43,173 bases of DNA, taken from assembly GCF_016862315.1 (NCBI RefSeq), contig NZ_BOMS01000156.1, positions 1 to 43,173 of the forward strand, read 5' to 3'. Made by a program: the position numbers and the translations under genes. Origin of the DNA: Actinoplanes palleronii (lineage in GTDB: Bacteria; Actinomycetota; Actinomycetes; Mycobacteriales; Micromonosporaceae). This document shows, one piece after another, positions 24,626-33,785 of the stretch. The first letter of the stretch is position 1; each line of letters starts with the position of its first letter. The notes beneath the pieces were generated by a model that was not told where the DNA came from, made no database searches, and saw only the letters and a list, made by a program, of their open reading frames with translations.

Positions 24626-24817
24626 CAACCACCCGGCACCGGACCGCGATCAGCACCGGACCGGGGGTTGCACGACCAGCCAACCACCCGGCACCGGACC
24701 GCGATCAGCACCGGACCGGGGGTTGCACGACCAACCGACCACCCGGCACCGGACCGCGATCAGCACCGGACCGGGGGTTGCACGGCCGGCCGACCACCGG
24801 AAGACGGACCGCGGTCA
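24621..24817. repeat. 55-bp tandem repeats running into a stop codon
   Basis: Three full units start at 24621, 24676 and 24731, nearly identical, each containing AACCACCCGGCACCGGACCG, CGATCAGCACCGGACC and GGGGGTTGCACGA. A diverged partial fourth unit from 24786 reaches the stop codon of the EAL-HDOD gene (24815-24817), whose TCA lies at the position of the unit's GATCAGC. The first unit overlaps the right arm of stem-loop copy 5. The spacer from 24520 to 24575 holds only degenerate CACCGGACC-like pieces. Confidence 0.85.
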
Positions 24818-26017
24818 GCGTGGGCGTTTGGGGTTGAAGCGGTGGGCGGCGGTGAGCGTACGAGTCGACCAGCGCATCGCGTCCAGCGCCGGCACGGCCA
24901 GGTCCTCCGAGCCCACCTCGCCGGCCTCGTACGCCCGGACCGCGTTCAGCACCTGGCCGAGGCGACCGGTGCCCGCGGTGAGCGCGTCCGCCACGTCCTC
25001 GGTGAGCGGCAGCTGCTCGGCCATCGCCGCGATGGTGATCCCCATCAGCCGGGTCATCCCGGTGACCAGCCCGGCCACGAACGCGGCACCCGGGTCGGCG
25101 CCGAAGCGCGCTGCCAGGTTCTCGCAGAGCCGGGCCTGGGTCAGCGCGGTGAGCAGCTGCTCCTCGGGGGCCTCGCCGACGTCGTCGACCACCATCAGGG
25201 TGGCCCAGCGGCGAATCCGGGTGAGGCCGACCAGCATGATCGCCTGGCGGACCGAGGAGATCCGGCTGACCACGCCGGCTGCGACCGAGTTGCTGACCCG
25301 CAGCACCCGCATGGCCAGGGCCGGGTCGCTCACGATGATCGAGGTGATCTTGTCGAGCGGCACGTCCGGGGACATCAGGGCGGCGACCAGTTCGAGGCGG
25401 CGCAGCCGGGACGGGGAGAGGCTGGGCGTGCTGAGCACCTGGGGACGGCTGAGGACGTACCCCTGGCGCAGCTCCATGCCGTACCGGTCGGCGATGGCGA
25501 CCTCGGCCTCGGTCTCCAGCCGTTCGGCGACCAGCTGGATGCCCGGGTACTGCCGGCAGGCCGCGACGATCTCGTCGAGCCGGCTCAGGTCACCGTCCAG
25601 CAGGTCGAGCTTGACGTAGGAGGCCAGCCCGAGCAGTTGCTCGTGGCCGGAGCCCCAGACGAAGTCGTCCAAGGCGATCTTGTAGCCCGCCTCGGCCAGC
25701 GCGGTGATCCCGTCGATCACCTCGTCGTCCACCGTGACCGTCTCCAGGACCTCCAGCACCACCTGCTCCGGCCCGAACGGCAAGGGCAGCCGGCCGGTCA
25801 CGAACTCGCGGGTGAGGTTGATGAAGCACGGCCGGTTGCCGGCCACCTCGGCGATCCCGAACTCGGTGAAGGCATTGATCATGACCGTACTCGTCGCATA
25901 GGTGTCCTGCCGGCCGGACGCGATGGCGTCCATGCGGCCGCGAAAAAGCAGCTCGTACGCCACGACGGCACCCTTGGCGTCAAAGATCGGCTGACGACCG
26001 ACGTGCACCGCATCCAT
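24815..26017 (-). CDS. Degenerate EAL plus HDOD signalling protein (YuxH-like)
   Basis: The 400-residue protein starts MDAVHVGRQPIFDAKG, then YELLFRG in place of the catalytic EAL motif. It retains the EAL-fold strands (VVLEVLETV, IALDDFVWGSG) but not the full metal-binding set, so cyclic di-GMP hydrolysis is unlikely. From about residue 200 an HDOD domain follows (PLDKITSIIVSDPALAMRVLRVSNS, SSVRQAIMLVGLTRIRRW). This architecture is the YuxH type, a signalling scaffold of poorly defined function. The ATG at 26017 begins the conserved family N-terminus; an open extension upstream to 26152 is unlike any family member. Its 3' end abuts the 55-bp repeat array. Confidence 0.88.
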   Translation of the reverse strand: MDAVHVGRQPIFDAKGAVVAYELLFRGRMDAIASGRQDTYATSTVMINAFTEFGIAEVAGNRPCFINLTREFVTGRLPLPFGPEQVVLEVLETVTVDDEVIDGITALAEAGYKIALDDFVWGSGHEQLLGLASYVKLDLLDGDLSRLDEIVAACRQYPGIQLVAERLETEAEVAIADRYGMELRQGYVLSRPQVLSTPSLSPSRLRRLELVAALMSPDVPLDKITSIIVSDPALAMRVLRVSNSVAAGVVSRISSVRQAIMLVGLTRIRRWATLMVVDDVGEAPEEQLLTALTQARLCENLAARFGADPGAAFVAGLVTGMTRLMGITIAAMAEQLPLTEDVADALTAGTGRLGQVLNAVRAYEAGEVGSEDLAVPALDAMRWSTRTLTAAHRFNPKRPR

Positions 26018-26175
26018 TACCGGGATTCCCACGCCGCAGCCATCGGCACCAAATCGGGCGACCTGACGAATCCCGCCCAGGAAACAATGCCGAAACGACG
26101 GGTTCCCTGGCGACGGAGCGCATGTTGGGATGAGACCGCCGTCACAGCACACCGTTCTGTAAGGGGAACCACCGG

Positions 26176-27729
26176 ATGCTCAACCTCTCCGTCCTTCTGG
26201 AGGACAGCGCCCGCCGCTACCCGGACCGCGCCGCCGTGGTGCTCGGCCCGCAGCGCCTGACCTACGCCCAGGTGGACGCGGCGGCGAACCAGGTGGCGAA
26301 CATGCTGGTGGCTCGGGGCATACAACCGGGCGACAAGGTAGCGCTCTCCTGTCCCAATCTGCCCTATTTTCCGATCGTCTACTACGGCATCCTCAAAGCC
26401 GGTGCCGTCGTGGTCCCGCTGAACGTGCTCCTCAAGGGCCGCGAGATCGCCTATCACCTCCAGGATTCCGAGGCGAAGGCGTATTTCTGCTTCCAGGGCA
26501 CCCCGGAACTCCCGATGGGCGCCGAGGGGCACGCCGGCTTCGGCGGCGCCGCCGGCTGCGAGCAGTTCTTCCTGATCACCGCGGACCCGGCGGCCCCCTC
26601 GCCGATCGAGGGCGCCGAGACACTCGGTCAGGCCCTCGCCGGTCAGGGACCGGTCTTCGAGACCGTGCTGCGCGCCGAGACCGACGCCGCGGTGATCCTC
26701 TACACCAGCGGCACGACCGGGCAGGCCAAGGGCGCCGAGCTGTCCCACGCGAACCTGGTGCTGAACGCGCTGACCTGCAACCGGCTCTTCGCCTCGCAGC
26801 CGGCCACCGACACCCACCTGCTGGTGCTGCCGCTGTTCCACTCGTTCGGCTCGACGGTGAACATGAACGCCGGCTTCTCGGTGGCCGCCACCCTGGTGCT
26901 GCTGCCGCGCTTCGACGCGGACGCCGCGGTCGCGTTGTTGCAGAGCGAGAACGTGACATTCTTCGCCGGCGTCCCGACCATGTACTGGGGTCTGCTGAAC
27001 ACCCTGAATAAAAAGACAGGCGTCGACGTGGAACGGATCGCCGCGAACATGCGGGTGGCCGTCTCCGGCGGCTCCAGCCTGCCCGTCGAGATCATCAAGG
27101 CGGTCAAGGAGCGCTTCGGCGTGACCATCCTGGAGGGGTACGGGCTCTCCGAGACCTCGCCGGTGGCCACGTTCAGCGACCCGGGCGGTGAGCCCCGGCC
27201 CGGCTCGATCGGCATCCCGATCTGGGGCGTCGAGGTGAAGCTGATCGACGCGGAGTGGAACACGGTCGGCGGCGTCGACGAGATCGGCGAGGTCGCGATC
27301 CGCGGCCACAACATCATGAACGGGTACTACAACCGGCCCGAGGCGACCGCCGAGGTGATGCGGGACGGCTGGTTCCGCACCGGTGACCTGGCCCGCCGGG
27401 ACAAGGACGGCTACTACTACATCGTCGACCGGGCCAAGGACATGATCATCCGGGGTGGCTTCAACGTCTACCCGCGGGAGATCGAGGAGGTCCTGATCAC
27501 CCACGAGGCGGTCTCGCTGGCCGCGGTGATCGGCGTGCCGCACCCGAGCCACGGCGAGGAGGTCAAGGCGTTCGTGATCCTCACACCGGGCGCCACGGTC
27601 ACCGAGGACGAGCTGGTCGCCTGGGGCAAGGAGCAGATGGCCTCGTACAAGTACCCCCGGATGGTGAGCATCGTGCCGTCGCTGCCGATGACCGCCACCG
27701 GCAAGCTGCTCAAGCGCGAACTCAGCTAG
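26176..27729 (+). CDS. Acyl-CoA ligase (AMP-binding, FadD-like)
   Basis: The 517-residue adenylate-forming enzyme activates a carboxylic acid, probably a fatty acid, as acyl-AMP and then acyl-CoA. Motifs: phosphate loop YTSGTTGQAKG (176-186), GYGLSETSP (A5), RTGDLARRDKDGYYYIVDRAKDMIIRGG across the A7-A8 hinge, and the catalytic lysine in TATGKLLKRE (Lys510). The ATG has AAGGGGA nine bases upstream. It is a single-gene unit, divergent from the EAL-HDOD gene and closed by a strong hairpin at 27746. Chain length preference is unknown. Confidence 0.92.
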   Translation: MLNLSVLLEDSARRYPDRAAVVLGPQRLTYAQVDAAANQVANMLVARGIQPGDKVALSCPNLPYFPIVYYGILKAGAVVVPLNVLLKGREIAYHLQDSEAKAYFCFQGTPELPMGAEGHAGFGGAAGCEQFFLITADPAAPSPIEGAETLGQALAGQGPVFETVLRAETDAAVILYTSGTTGQAKGAELSHANLVLNALTCNRLFASQPATDTHLLVLPLFHSFGSTVNMNAGFSVAATLVLLPRFDADAAVALLQSENVTFFAGVPTMYWGLLNTLNKKTGVDVERIAANMRVAVSGGSSLPVEIIKAVKERFGVTILEGYGLSETSPVATFSDPGGEPRPGSIGIPIWGVEVKLIDAEWNTVGGVDEIGEVAIRGHNIMNGYYNRPEATAEVMRDGWFRTGDLARRDKDGYYYIVDRAKDMIIRGGFNVYPREIEEVLITHEAVSLAAVIGVPHPSHGEEVKAFVILTPGATVTEDELVAWGKEQMASYKYPRMVSIVPSLPMTATGKLLKRELS

Positions 27730-27745
27730 CCCAGGCGTAATCAAA

Positions 27746-27778
27746 CCGGCGCCCGGCGGGATATCCGCCGGGCGCCGG
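27746..27778 (+). terminator. Strong hairpin after the acyl-CoA ligase gene
   Basis: The 14-base arms CCGGCGCCCGGCGG (27746-27759) and CCGCCGGGCGCCGG (27765-27778) pair perfectly around GATAT, starting 17 bases after the stop. No T tract follows, as is usual in high-GC actinobacteria. Confidence 0.85.
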
Positions 27779-27875
27779 CGCTTCATAGACTCAGCCCGTC
27801 CACCGCACACCGGTGATCCTTGCGCCGGTGACGCACAGTGGACGGGCAGGACCACCCCGCCGTACGGAGGCAAGC

Positions 27876-29183
27876 GTGACCACAGCCCTGGCGCAACGGA
27901 CCCCGCCGGCCGCGCGATACACGCCACCGGCGAGCGGCGTCCTGAGCCGGGTCGGCAACCTGCGGCAGCACTCCCCCGGCCGCCTCCAGCTGATCCTCGC
28001 CGCCCTGCTCACCCTCGGCCTGCTCACCGGCCTGGTCGCCGGGCTGACCGCGCACTCCGCCTCGGCCGGCACCACCCGCCTGGCCGACCGGGCCCAGCCG
28101 CTGCTGGTCGAGGCCGAGACGATCTACTCGGCGCTGGCCGACGCGGACACCACCGCGGCGCAGGCGTTCCTGGCCGGCGGCCTGGAGCCGGTCGAGCTGA
28201 CCCGGCGCTACGACGACGACCTGGCCCGCGCCGCCACGGCGCTGACCGACGCGGCCCGGCTGATCCCGGACGGCGACGACGCGGCGACCTCGGTCGAGGC
28301 GCTCGCCACCGGCCTGGCGAAGTACTCGGCGCTGGTCGCCACGGCCCGGGCCAACAACCGGCAGGGCCTGCCGATCGGCGCGTCCTACCTCTCCACCGCC
28401 TCCCAGCTGAACCGGGACACCCTGCAGCCGCAGGCGCAGGCGCTGTTCCGCAGCGCCGGCGACGAGGTCGACGCCGGGTACGACGCGGCCCGCAGCTCCT
28501 GGTGGCTGATGCTGCTGGTGGTGCTGTTCGTCGCGCTCGGCGTCGCGCTGTTCTGGAGCCAGGTCTACCTGAGCCGGGCCACCCGCCGGACGTTCAACGT
28601 CCCGCTGGTCGCCGCGACCGGCCTGATCGGGCTGCTGATCCTGACCACCGCGGTGCTGTTCACCAGCCAGCGCTCGCACCTCAGCGGCGCCGACCGGGAA
28701 GGTTCCGGCCCGGTCGCCGCGCTCGCCGAGATGCGGATCATGGTGCTCGGCGAGCGGGCCGACGAGGCGCTCACCCTGGCCGCCCGGGGCGGCTCGGACA
28801 AGGAGGCGGACTTCGACCGGACCGCCGGCGCCCTCGACTTCGGCGACGACCGGGTGGTCGGTGTCCCCGGCCTGATGATCCGGGCCGAAGAGCAGCACAC
28901 CGCGTACCTGGCGGTGCACGACAAGGTGCGCGCGCTGGACGAGGGCGGCGACTACGACGGCGCGGTCAAGCTGGCCGTCGGCACCGAGGCCGGTCAGGCG
29001 TTCGGCGACCTGACCGGGACGCTGGACGAGGCGATCACCGACCGCAAGGCCGCCTTCACCACCCAGATCGAGGACGCCGGCAGCGGGCTGGACCTGCTGA
29101 CCGTGCTCGGTCCCCTGCTCGCGCTCGCGGCGTGTGCGCTCGCCGCGATCGGTATCCGCGCCCGCCTGGAGGAGTACCGATGA
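27876..29183 (+). CDS. glnX: GlnX-like four-helix membrane sensor protein
   Basis: The 435-residue protein has hydrophobic helices at about 37-59, 208-227, 240-263 and 405-426, bounding two large helical extracytoplasmic domains (60-207 and 264-404), so both termini are cytoplasmic. The layout and position directly before a glutamate-binding lipoprotein and PknG match GlnX of the mycobacterial GlnX-GlnH-PknG system, where GlnX is thought to relay substrate-bound GlnH to PknG. GTG 27876 has ACGGAGG five bases upstream; longer readings overlap the promoter. It is the first gene of the seven-gene unit and overlaps the next by four bases (ATGA). The name is by analogy of context and topology. Confidence 0.75.
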   Translation: MTTALAQRTPPAARYTPPASGVLSRVGNLRQHSPGRLQLILAALLTLGLLTGLVAGLTAHSASAGTTRLADRAQPLLVEAETIYSALADADTTAAQAFLAGGLEPVELTRRYDDDLARAATALTDAARLIPDGDDAATSVEALATGLAKYSALVATARANNRQGLPIGASYLSTASQLNRDTLQPQAQALFRSAGDEVDAGYDAARSSWWLMLLVVLFVALGVALFWSQVYLSRATRRTFNVPLVAATGLIGLLILTTAVLFTSQRSHLSGADREGSGPVAALAEMRIMVLGERADEALTLAARGGSDKEADFDRTAGALDFGDDRVVGVPGLMIRAEEQHTAYLAVHDKVRALDEGGDYDGAVKLAVGTEAGQAFGDLTGTLDEAITDRKAAFTTQIEDAGSGLDLLTVLGPLLALAACALAAIGIRARLEEYR

Positions 29184-30169
29184 CGCGTACCCGTCTCGCC
29201 CTGATCGCCGCCGCCACCGTGACCGTGCTGGTCACCGCGGCGGGCTGCGGCGGCGACTCGTCCCCGCGCTACGACGCCACCCCGGCGCCCAGCTCCGCGA
29301 CCGGCGCCGGCCCGGGTGACCCGCAGGCCGCGCCGGCCACCTCGGCACCGGCCTCCGAAGCCCCGTGCAACGCCCGGGCCAGCCTGCGCCCGTCCGGCGC
29401 GCTGCCGAAGGCCGGGAGTATGCCGGCCGGCAGCCGGATGGCCGCGATCCAGAAGCGGGGCCGGCTGATCCTCGGCACCAGCCAGGACACCCTGTTGTTC
29501 AGCTCGCGCAACCCGATCACCGGCCAGATCGAGGGATTCGACGTGGACATGGGGCGCCTCGTCGCGCAAGCCATCTTCGGCGACCCGCAGAAACTGCAGA
29601 TCAAAGTCATCGGGTACGACCAGCGCGTCAACTCGGTGCTGAAGAACGACGTCGACCTGGTCGCCGACACGATGACCGCGAACTGCGCCCGGTGGAAGGA
29701 CGTGAACTTCTCGTCCATCTACTTCGAGGCCGGCCAGCGTGTCCTGGTCAGCAAGAACTCGACGGCGAAGAGCGTGGAGGACCTGGGCGGCAAGAAGGTC
29801 TGCTCGGTGGCCGGGTCGACGTCGTACGACAACATCGGCAAGGTGAAGTCCAAGCCGATCGCGGTGGCCCGCACCAGCTTCGGCGACTGCCTCGTCGCGT
29901 TCCAGCAGAACGAGGTGGACGCGATCTCCACCGACGACACCATCCTGGCCGGGATGGCCGCCCAGGACCCGTACGCGAAGCTGATCGGCGACCGGTACAC
30001 CGAGGAGCCGTACGGGATGGCGCTCAACCGCGACGACCCGGAGTTCACCCAGTTCGTCAACGCGGTGCTGGAGAAGGCGCGGCAGGACGGCACCTGGACC
30101 AGGACGTACGAGAAGTGGCTGGGCCGGCTCGGCCCGGCCCCGCAGCCACCGGCGGCCCAGTACCGATGA
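29180..30169 (+). CDS. glnH: GlnH-like amino-acid-binding lipoprotein
   Basis: The 329-residue protein has a lipoprotein signal ending VTAAGC (Cys23), an Ala/Pro/Ser-rich tether (25-65), then a family 3 periplasmic-binding domain. That domain includes RGRLILGTSQDTLLFSSRNP, IEGFDVDMGRLVAQAIFGDP, RVNSVLKNDVDLVADTMTAN and the C-terminal YTEEPYGMALNRDDPEFTQFVNAVL. Such domains bind glutamate, glutamine, aspartate or related amino acids outside the membrane. There is no ABC permease or ATPase in the operon, so a sensing rather than transport role is likely, as for GlnH in mycobacteria. It is coupled to both neighbours by ATGA overlaps. Confidence 0.88.
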   Translation: MTRTRLALIAAATVTVLVTAAGCGGDSSPRYDATPAPSSATGAGPGDPQAAPATSAPASEAPCNARASLRPSGALPKAGSMPAGSRMAAIQKRGRLILGTSQDTLLFSSRNPITGQIEGFDVDMGRLVAQAIFGDPQKLQIKVIGYDQRVNSVLKNDVDLVADTMTANCARWKDVNFSSIYFEAGQRVLVSKNSTAKSVEDLGGKKVCSVAGSTSYDNIGKVKSKPIAVARTSFGDCLVAFQQNEVDAISTDDTILAGMAAQDPYAKLIGDRYTEEPYGMALNRDDPEFTQFVNAVLEKARQDGTWTRTYEKWLGRLGPAPQPPAAQYR

Positions 30170-31359
30170 CCGACCCTTCGGTAGCACCCGCCGACGCCGA
30201 ACTGGCCCGCCTGGAGACGGCCGTGCACGCCATCTCCACGAACCTGGTCGACCTGGACGACAACGCCGACCGCAAGAACCTGGACACCACCACGCTGACC
30301 GGCCGGACCGCCACCGAGTGGGCCGACGCGAGCGACGCCCTCGCCACCCTCTGGGACGGCTACCGGATGCTCACCGAGTCGATCGGGCGGGCCCAGGCGC
30401 TGCGCGGTCAGCGGCGGTTAACCGACCGGGACCGGGCGGCGTTCCTGCACGAGGTGCTGGGCCGGTCGATCCTGCTGTCCACCACCGTCGTGCCGCTCGC
30501 CCAGCGCGGTCTGCTCGGCGCCGGCCAGCGGACCACCACCTGCTCGCCGGGTGAGCTGCTGGCCGCCATGGAGCAGGCGTTCGGCACCGCGGTCGACGTG
30601 GTCACCCGGGCCGGCGAGGCGTGGCAGCGGCTGCTCCCGGGCGCCGCGGACGCCGCCGCCGGCATCGACCGGGGCCGCGAGCTGTCCCGCCGGGCCGGCG
30701 CGCCGACCGCCCTGTTCGACCAGGCCGACCGGCTGCTCGGCGACCTCACCGGTTCGCTCGCCACCGACCCGCTCGGCGCCGATCCGGTGATCCTCGACCG
30801 GGTCCGGGAGCTGGTCCGCCGGGCCGACGCGGAGCGCACCTCGGCCGCCGAGCTGCGCGACTCGCTCACCCGGCGGCTGGCCGAGGCCCGCGACCGGGCC
30901 GACGAGCTGGACCGGGCCGGCCGGGCCGCCGCCGAGGCGTACGACCGGGCCGCCGGCCGGTTCCCCGGCCCGCAGATCGCCACGGTGCGCCCGGTGAACC
31001 TGCGCCCCGACCTGGCCGCCGTCGAGGCTCTGGCGGCCGCCGGGCAGTGGGCGCTGATCAGCCCGCGGCTCGCCCAGTGGTCCCGGGCGGCCCGGGAGCG
31101 GCTGGCCGCGCTGCAGACCGTCGCCGCGCACAACGACCGGTTGCTCGCCGACCGCAACGAGCTGCGGGGGCGGCTCAGCGCGTACCAGGCCAAGGCGCTG
31201 CGGCACGGGCTCGGCGAGCACCCGCGGCTCTCCCCGCTCGCCGAGCGGGCCCGGGCCCAGCTGTACTCCGCGCCGTGTGAGCTGGATCAGGCTCGCGCGG
31301 CGCTGAACGCGTACCAGGAAGCGCTCACCGCCACGATCGCGAGGGATGCCCGGTCATGA
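30166..31359 (+). CDS. Helical protein of unknown function in the PknG operon
   Basis: The 397-residue cytoplasmic protein has no signal peptide, membrane helix or known motif. It is rich in Ala, Arg, Leu and Glu and almost entirely helical. A probable coiled coil lies at about 215-265 (for example RELVRRADAERTSAAELRDS). An N-terminal segment reads ETAVHAISTNLVDLDDNADR. It sits between GlnH and PknG with ATGA overlaps on both sides, so it should be made in fixed ratio with them. An adaptor linking GlnX to PknG would fit, but this is inference from position only. Confidence 0.75.
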   Translation: MTDPSVAPADAELARLETAVHAISTNLVDLDDNADRKNLDTTTLTGRTATEWADASDALATLWDGYRMLTESIGRAQALRGQRRLTDRDRAAFLHEVLGRSILLSTTVVPLAQRGLLGAGQRTTTCSPGELLAAMEQAFGTAVDVVTRAGEAWQRLLPGAADAAAGIDRGRELSRRAGAPTALFDQADRLLGDLTGSLATDPLGADPVILDRVRELVRRADAERTSAAELRDSLTRRLAEARDRADELDRAGRAAAEAYDRAAGRFPGPQIATVRPVNLRPDLAAVEALAAAGQWALISPRLAQWSRAARERLAALQTVAAHNDRLLADRNELRGRLSAYQAKALRHGLGEHPRLSPLAERARAQLYSAPCELDQARAALNAYQEALTATIARDARS

Positions 31360-33785
31360 AATGCCAGCGGAACTGCCCCGGGACCATCGAGGACGGCTAC
31401 TGCGACACGTGCGGGCTGGCGCCCGCCAAAGCCTCATCAACACCGACAAAAGCCGAAATTTCGGGCAGCGGCACGGGCTCCGCGGGGAGCGGCGGCACCG
31501 CAGGGAGCAGCGGCACCACGGCGAGCACCGGCACCGCGGGGAGCACCGGCACCGCGCCCAGCGCCGCCGCCGACACCGGCAAGTGCGCCCGCCAGGGCTG
31601 CGACGGCACGATCGAGGACGGCTACTGCGACACCTGCGGGCTGGCCCCGGCCGGCAAGTCCGGGGTGCCTCAGCCGCGCACGGCAACCGCCGCCAGCACC
31701 CGCTCCGGCACCCAGCACTCCTCGCGCACCACCGGGTCGCTCTCCACCCGTACCGGAGGAAGCCGTCGCGGCAGCGGCCGCACCGGATCCAGCCGCCGGT
31801 TCGGCAGCGGTCTCGTCGAGATCACCCCGATCGCCAAGGTCGACCCGTCGAGCACGCTGATGGCCGACCCGCAGGTGCCGGAGTCCAAGCGGTACTGCGC
31901 CAAGTGCAACAACCCGGTCGGCCGGTCGCACGGCGACCGACCCGGCCGCACCTCCGGGTTCTGCCCGTCCTGCGGCGAGGCCTTCAACTTCACCCCGAAA
32001 CTCGTCAAGGGCGACGTGGTCGGCGGCCAGTACGAGGTGGCCGGCGCCCTGGCGCACGGCGGCCTGGGCTGGGTCTACCTCGCCGTCGACCTGCGGGTCT
32101 CGAAGCGCTGGGTGGTGCTCAAGGGCCTGCTGAACTCCGGTGACGAGGACGCCCTGGCGGCCGCGCTGGCCGAGCAGCGGTTCCTGGCCGAGGTCGAGCA
32201 CCCGAACATCGTCAAGATCTACAACTTCGTCGAGCACGACGGCGCCGGCTACATCGTGATGGAGTACGTCGGCGGCAAGTCGCTCAAGGACATGCTCAAG
32301 TCCCGGATGCAGGCCAACGGCGGTGCGGCCGACCCGCTGCCGCTGGACCAGGCCCTGGAATTCGTCATCGAGATCATGCCGGCCTTCGGCTACCTGCACG
32401 AGCGTGGCCTGATCTTCTGCGACTTCAAGCCGGACAACGTGATCCAGTCCGGCGACCAGATGCGGCTGATCGACCTGGGCGGCGTGGTGCACGTCGACGA
32501 CCAGGAGGCGGCGCTCTACGGCACGGTCGGCTACCAGGCGCCGGAGATGGCCACCGACGGCCCGTCGATCGCCTCCGACCTCTACACGATCGGCCGCACC
32601 CTGGCCGTGCTGACCACCGACTTCCGCGGCTACCAGAGCACGTTCAAGGAGAGCCTGCCGGACCGCGACTCGTTCGAGCTGTACAAGACGCACGAGGCGT
32701 TCTACCGGCTGCTGGACCGGGCCACCCGGCCGAACCCGCACGACCGGTTCGTCGACGCCGGCGAGATGCAGGAGCAGATGCTCGGTGTGCTGCGCCAGGT
32801 GGTCGCCGCGCAGGGCACGCCGAAGCCGGCGCCGTCCAAGGTGTTCACCGGCGAGCTGCGCACCGACCTGAAGTCGGACGCGCCGCGCTGGCAGGACCTG
32901 CCCACCCCGCTGATCGACCTGACCGACCCGGCGGCGGGCTTCCTCGCCTCGATCACCGTGACCGACCCGGCCGAGGTCCTGGCGCTGCTCAAGCACGCGC
33001 CGCAGGAGACGGTCGAGGTGCGGCTGCGGGCGATCCGGGCGCAGATCGACCTGGGCGCCCGGAGCGGCTCCTTCGGCGACGCGGTCGCGGCCCGCGACGC
33101 GTTCGTCGGCGCCGACGGCGCGGACTGGCGGCTGGCCTGGTACGACGGGCTGCTCGCGCTCGCCGGCCAGGACTGGGCGAAGGCCCGGGAACGGTTCGAC
33201 GCGGTCTGGTCGGCGCTGCCCGGTGAGCTCGCGCCGCAGCTGGCGCTGGGCTTCGCCGAGGAGCTGGCCGAGCGGCAGAAGGTGGCCGCCGGCTACTACG
33301 ACGTGGTCAGCCGGACCGATCCGTCGTACACCACGGCCGCGGCCGGGCTGGCCCGCTGCCGGCTGTTCGGCGGGGACCGGTCCGGGGCGGTGGAGGCGTA
33401 CCAGCGGGTGCCGGGCACCTCGTCGGCGTACGCGATCTCGCAGGTCGGCGCGGTCCGGGCGCTGGTCCGCCCGCACCCGTCGGCACTCGTCGACATCAAG
33501 GCGCTGACCGACGCGGCGGCGCTCATCGAACGGCTCGAGGTGGAACGGGCGCAACTCGCCGAATTGCGGGCTGAGCTGCTGGAACAGGCGCTAACCTCGC
33601 TCCGCGGCGGCTCCCGGATCCCGGCCGCGGTGCTCGGCGGGCCACGGACCGGGGACACCGGGGAGAAGGACGTCCGGTTCGCGCTGGAGGATGCGTACCG
33701 GGAAATGGCCCGCGCCGCGCACGGACCGGAGAAGATCCGGCTGGTCGATCTGGCCAACGCGGCGCGGCCGCGCACCCGCACCTAG
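31356..33785 (+). CDS. pknG: Serine/threonine protein kinase PknG
   Basis: The 809-residue protein has PknG order. Two N-terminal zinc knuckles come first (C3, C7, C16, C19 and C77, C82, C91, C94, both ending GTIEDGYCDTCGLAPA), separated by a Gly/Ser/Thr/Ala linker. A rubredoxin-like centre follows (C181, C184, C203, C206), then the kinase domain and a C-terminal TPR region (about 540-720). Kinase residues: Lys256 in VVLKGLL, Glu273, Asp356 in FCDFKPDNV (no HRD arginine, as in PknG) and LIDLGG at 371-376 instead of DFG. In mycobacteria PknG phosphorylates the FHA protein GarA to steer glutamate and 2-oxoglutarate metabolism. The doubled knuckle is additional to the mycobacterial form. It overlaps the PP2C gene by one base. 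Confidence 0.95.
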   Translation: MKCQRNCPGTIEDGYCDTCGLAPAKASSTPTKAEISGSGTGSAGSGGTAGSSGTTASTGTAGSTGTAPSAAADTGKCARQGCDGTIEDGYCDTCGLAPAGKSGVPQPRTATAASTRSGTQHSSRTTGSLSTRTGGSRRGSGRTGSSRRFGSGLVEITPIAKVDPSSTLMADPQVPESKRYCAKCNNPVGRSHGDRPGRTSGFCPSCGEAFNFTPKLVKGDVVGGQYEVAGALAHGGLGWVYLAVDLRVSKRWVVLKGLLNSGDEDALAAALAEQRFLAEVEHPNIVKIYNFVEHDGAGYIVMEYVGGKSLKDMLKSRMQANGGAADPLPLDQALEFVIEIMPAFGYLHERGLIFCDFKPDNVIQSGDQMRLIDLGGVVHVDDQEAALYGTVGYQAPEMATDGPSIASDLYTIGRTLAVLTTDFRGYQSTFKESLPDRDSFELYKTHEAFYRLLDRATRPNPHDRFVDAGEMQEQMLGVLRQVVAAQGTPKPAPSKVFTGELRTDLKSDAPRWQDLPTPLIDLTDPAAGFLASITVTDPAEVLALLKHAPQETVEVRLRAIRAQIDLGARSGSFGDAVAARDAFVGADGADWRLAWYDGLLALAGQDWAKARERFDAVWSALPGELAPQLALGFAEELAERQKVAAGYYDVVSRTDPSYTTAAAGLARCRLFGGDRSGAVEAYQRVPGTSSAYAISQVGAVRALVRPHPSALVDIKALTDAAALIERLEVERAQLAELRAELLEQALTSLRGGSRIPAAVLGGPRTGDTGEKDVRFALEDAYREMARAAHGPEKIRLVDLANAARPRTRT

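Noticed and set aside
22595..24628. 677-residue minus-strand frame antisense to the FtsX permease
   Set aside because: Ser/Ala/Thr-rich shadow of a coupled permease gene, with no recognisable motif.
24621..24817. CRISPR-like regular repeats
   Set aside because: Units are directly tandem with no unique spacers, and no cas gene is nearby. The same holds for the 31-bp array at 9.4 kb.
29180..30169. Amino-acid ABC importer operon
   Set aside because: Only the binding protein is present; permease and ATPase are absent, and kinase-system genes surround it.
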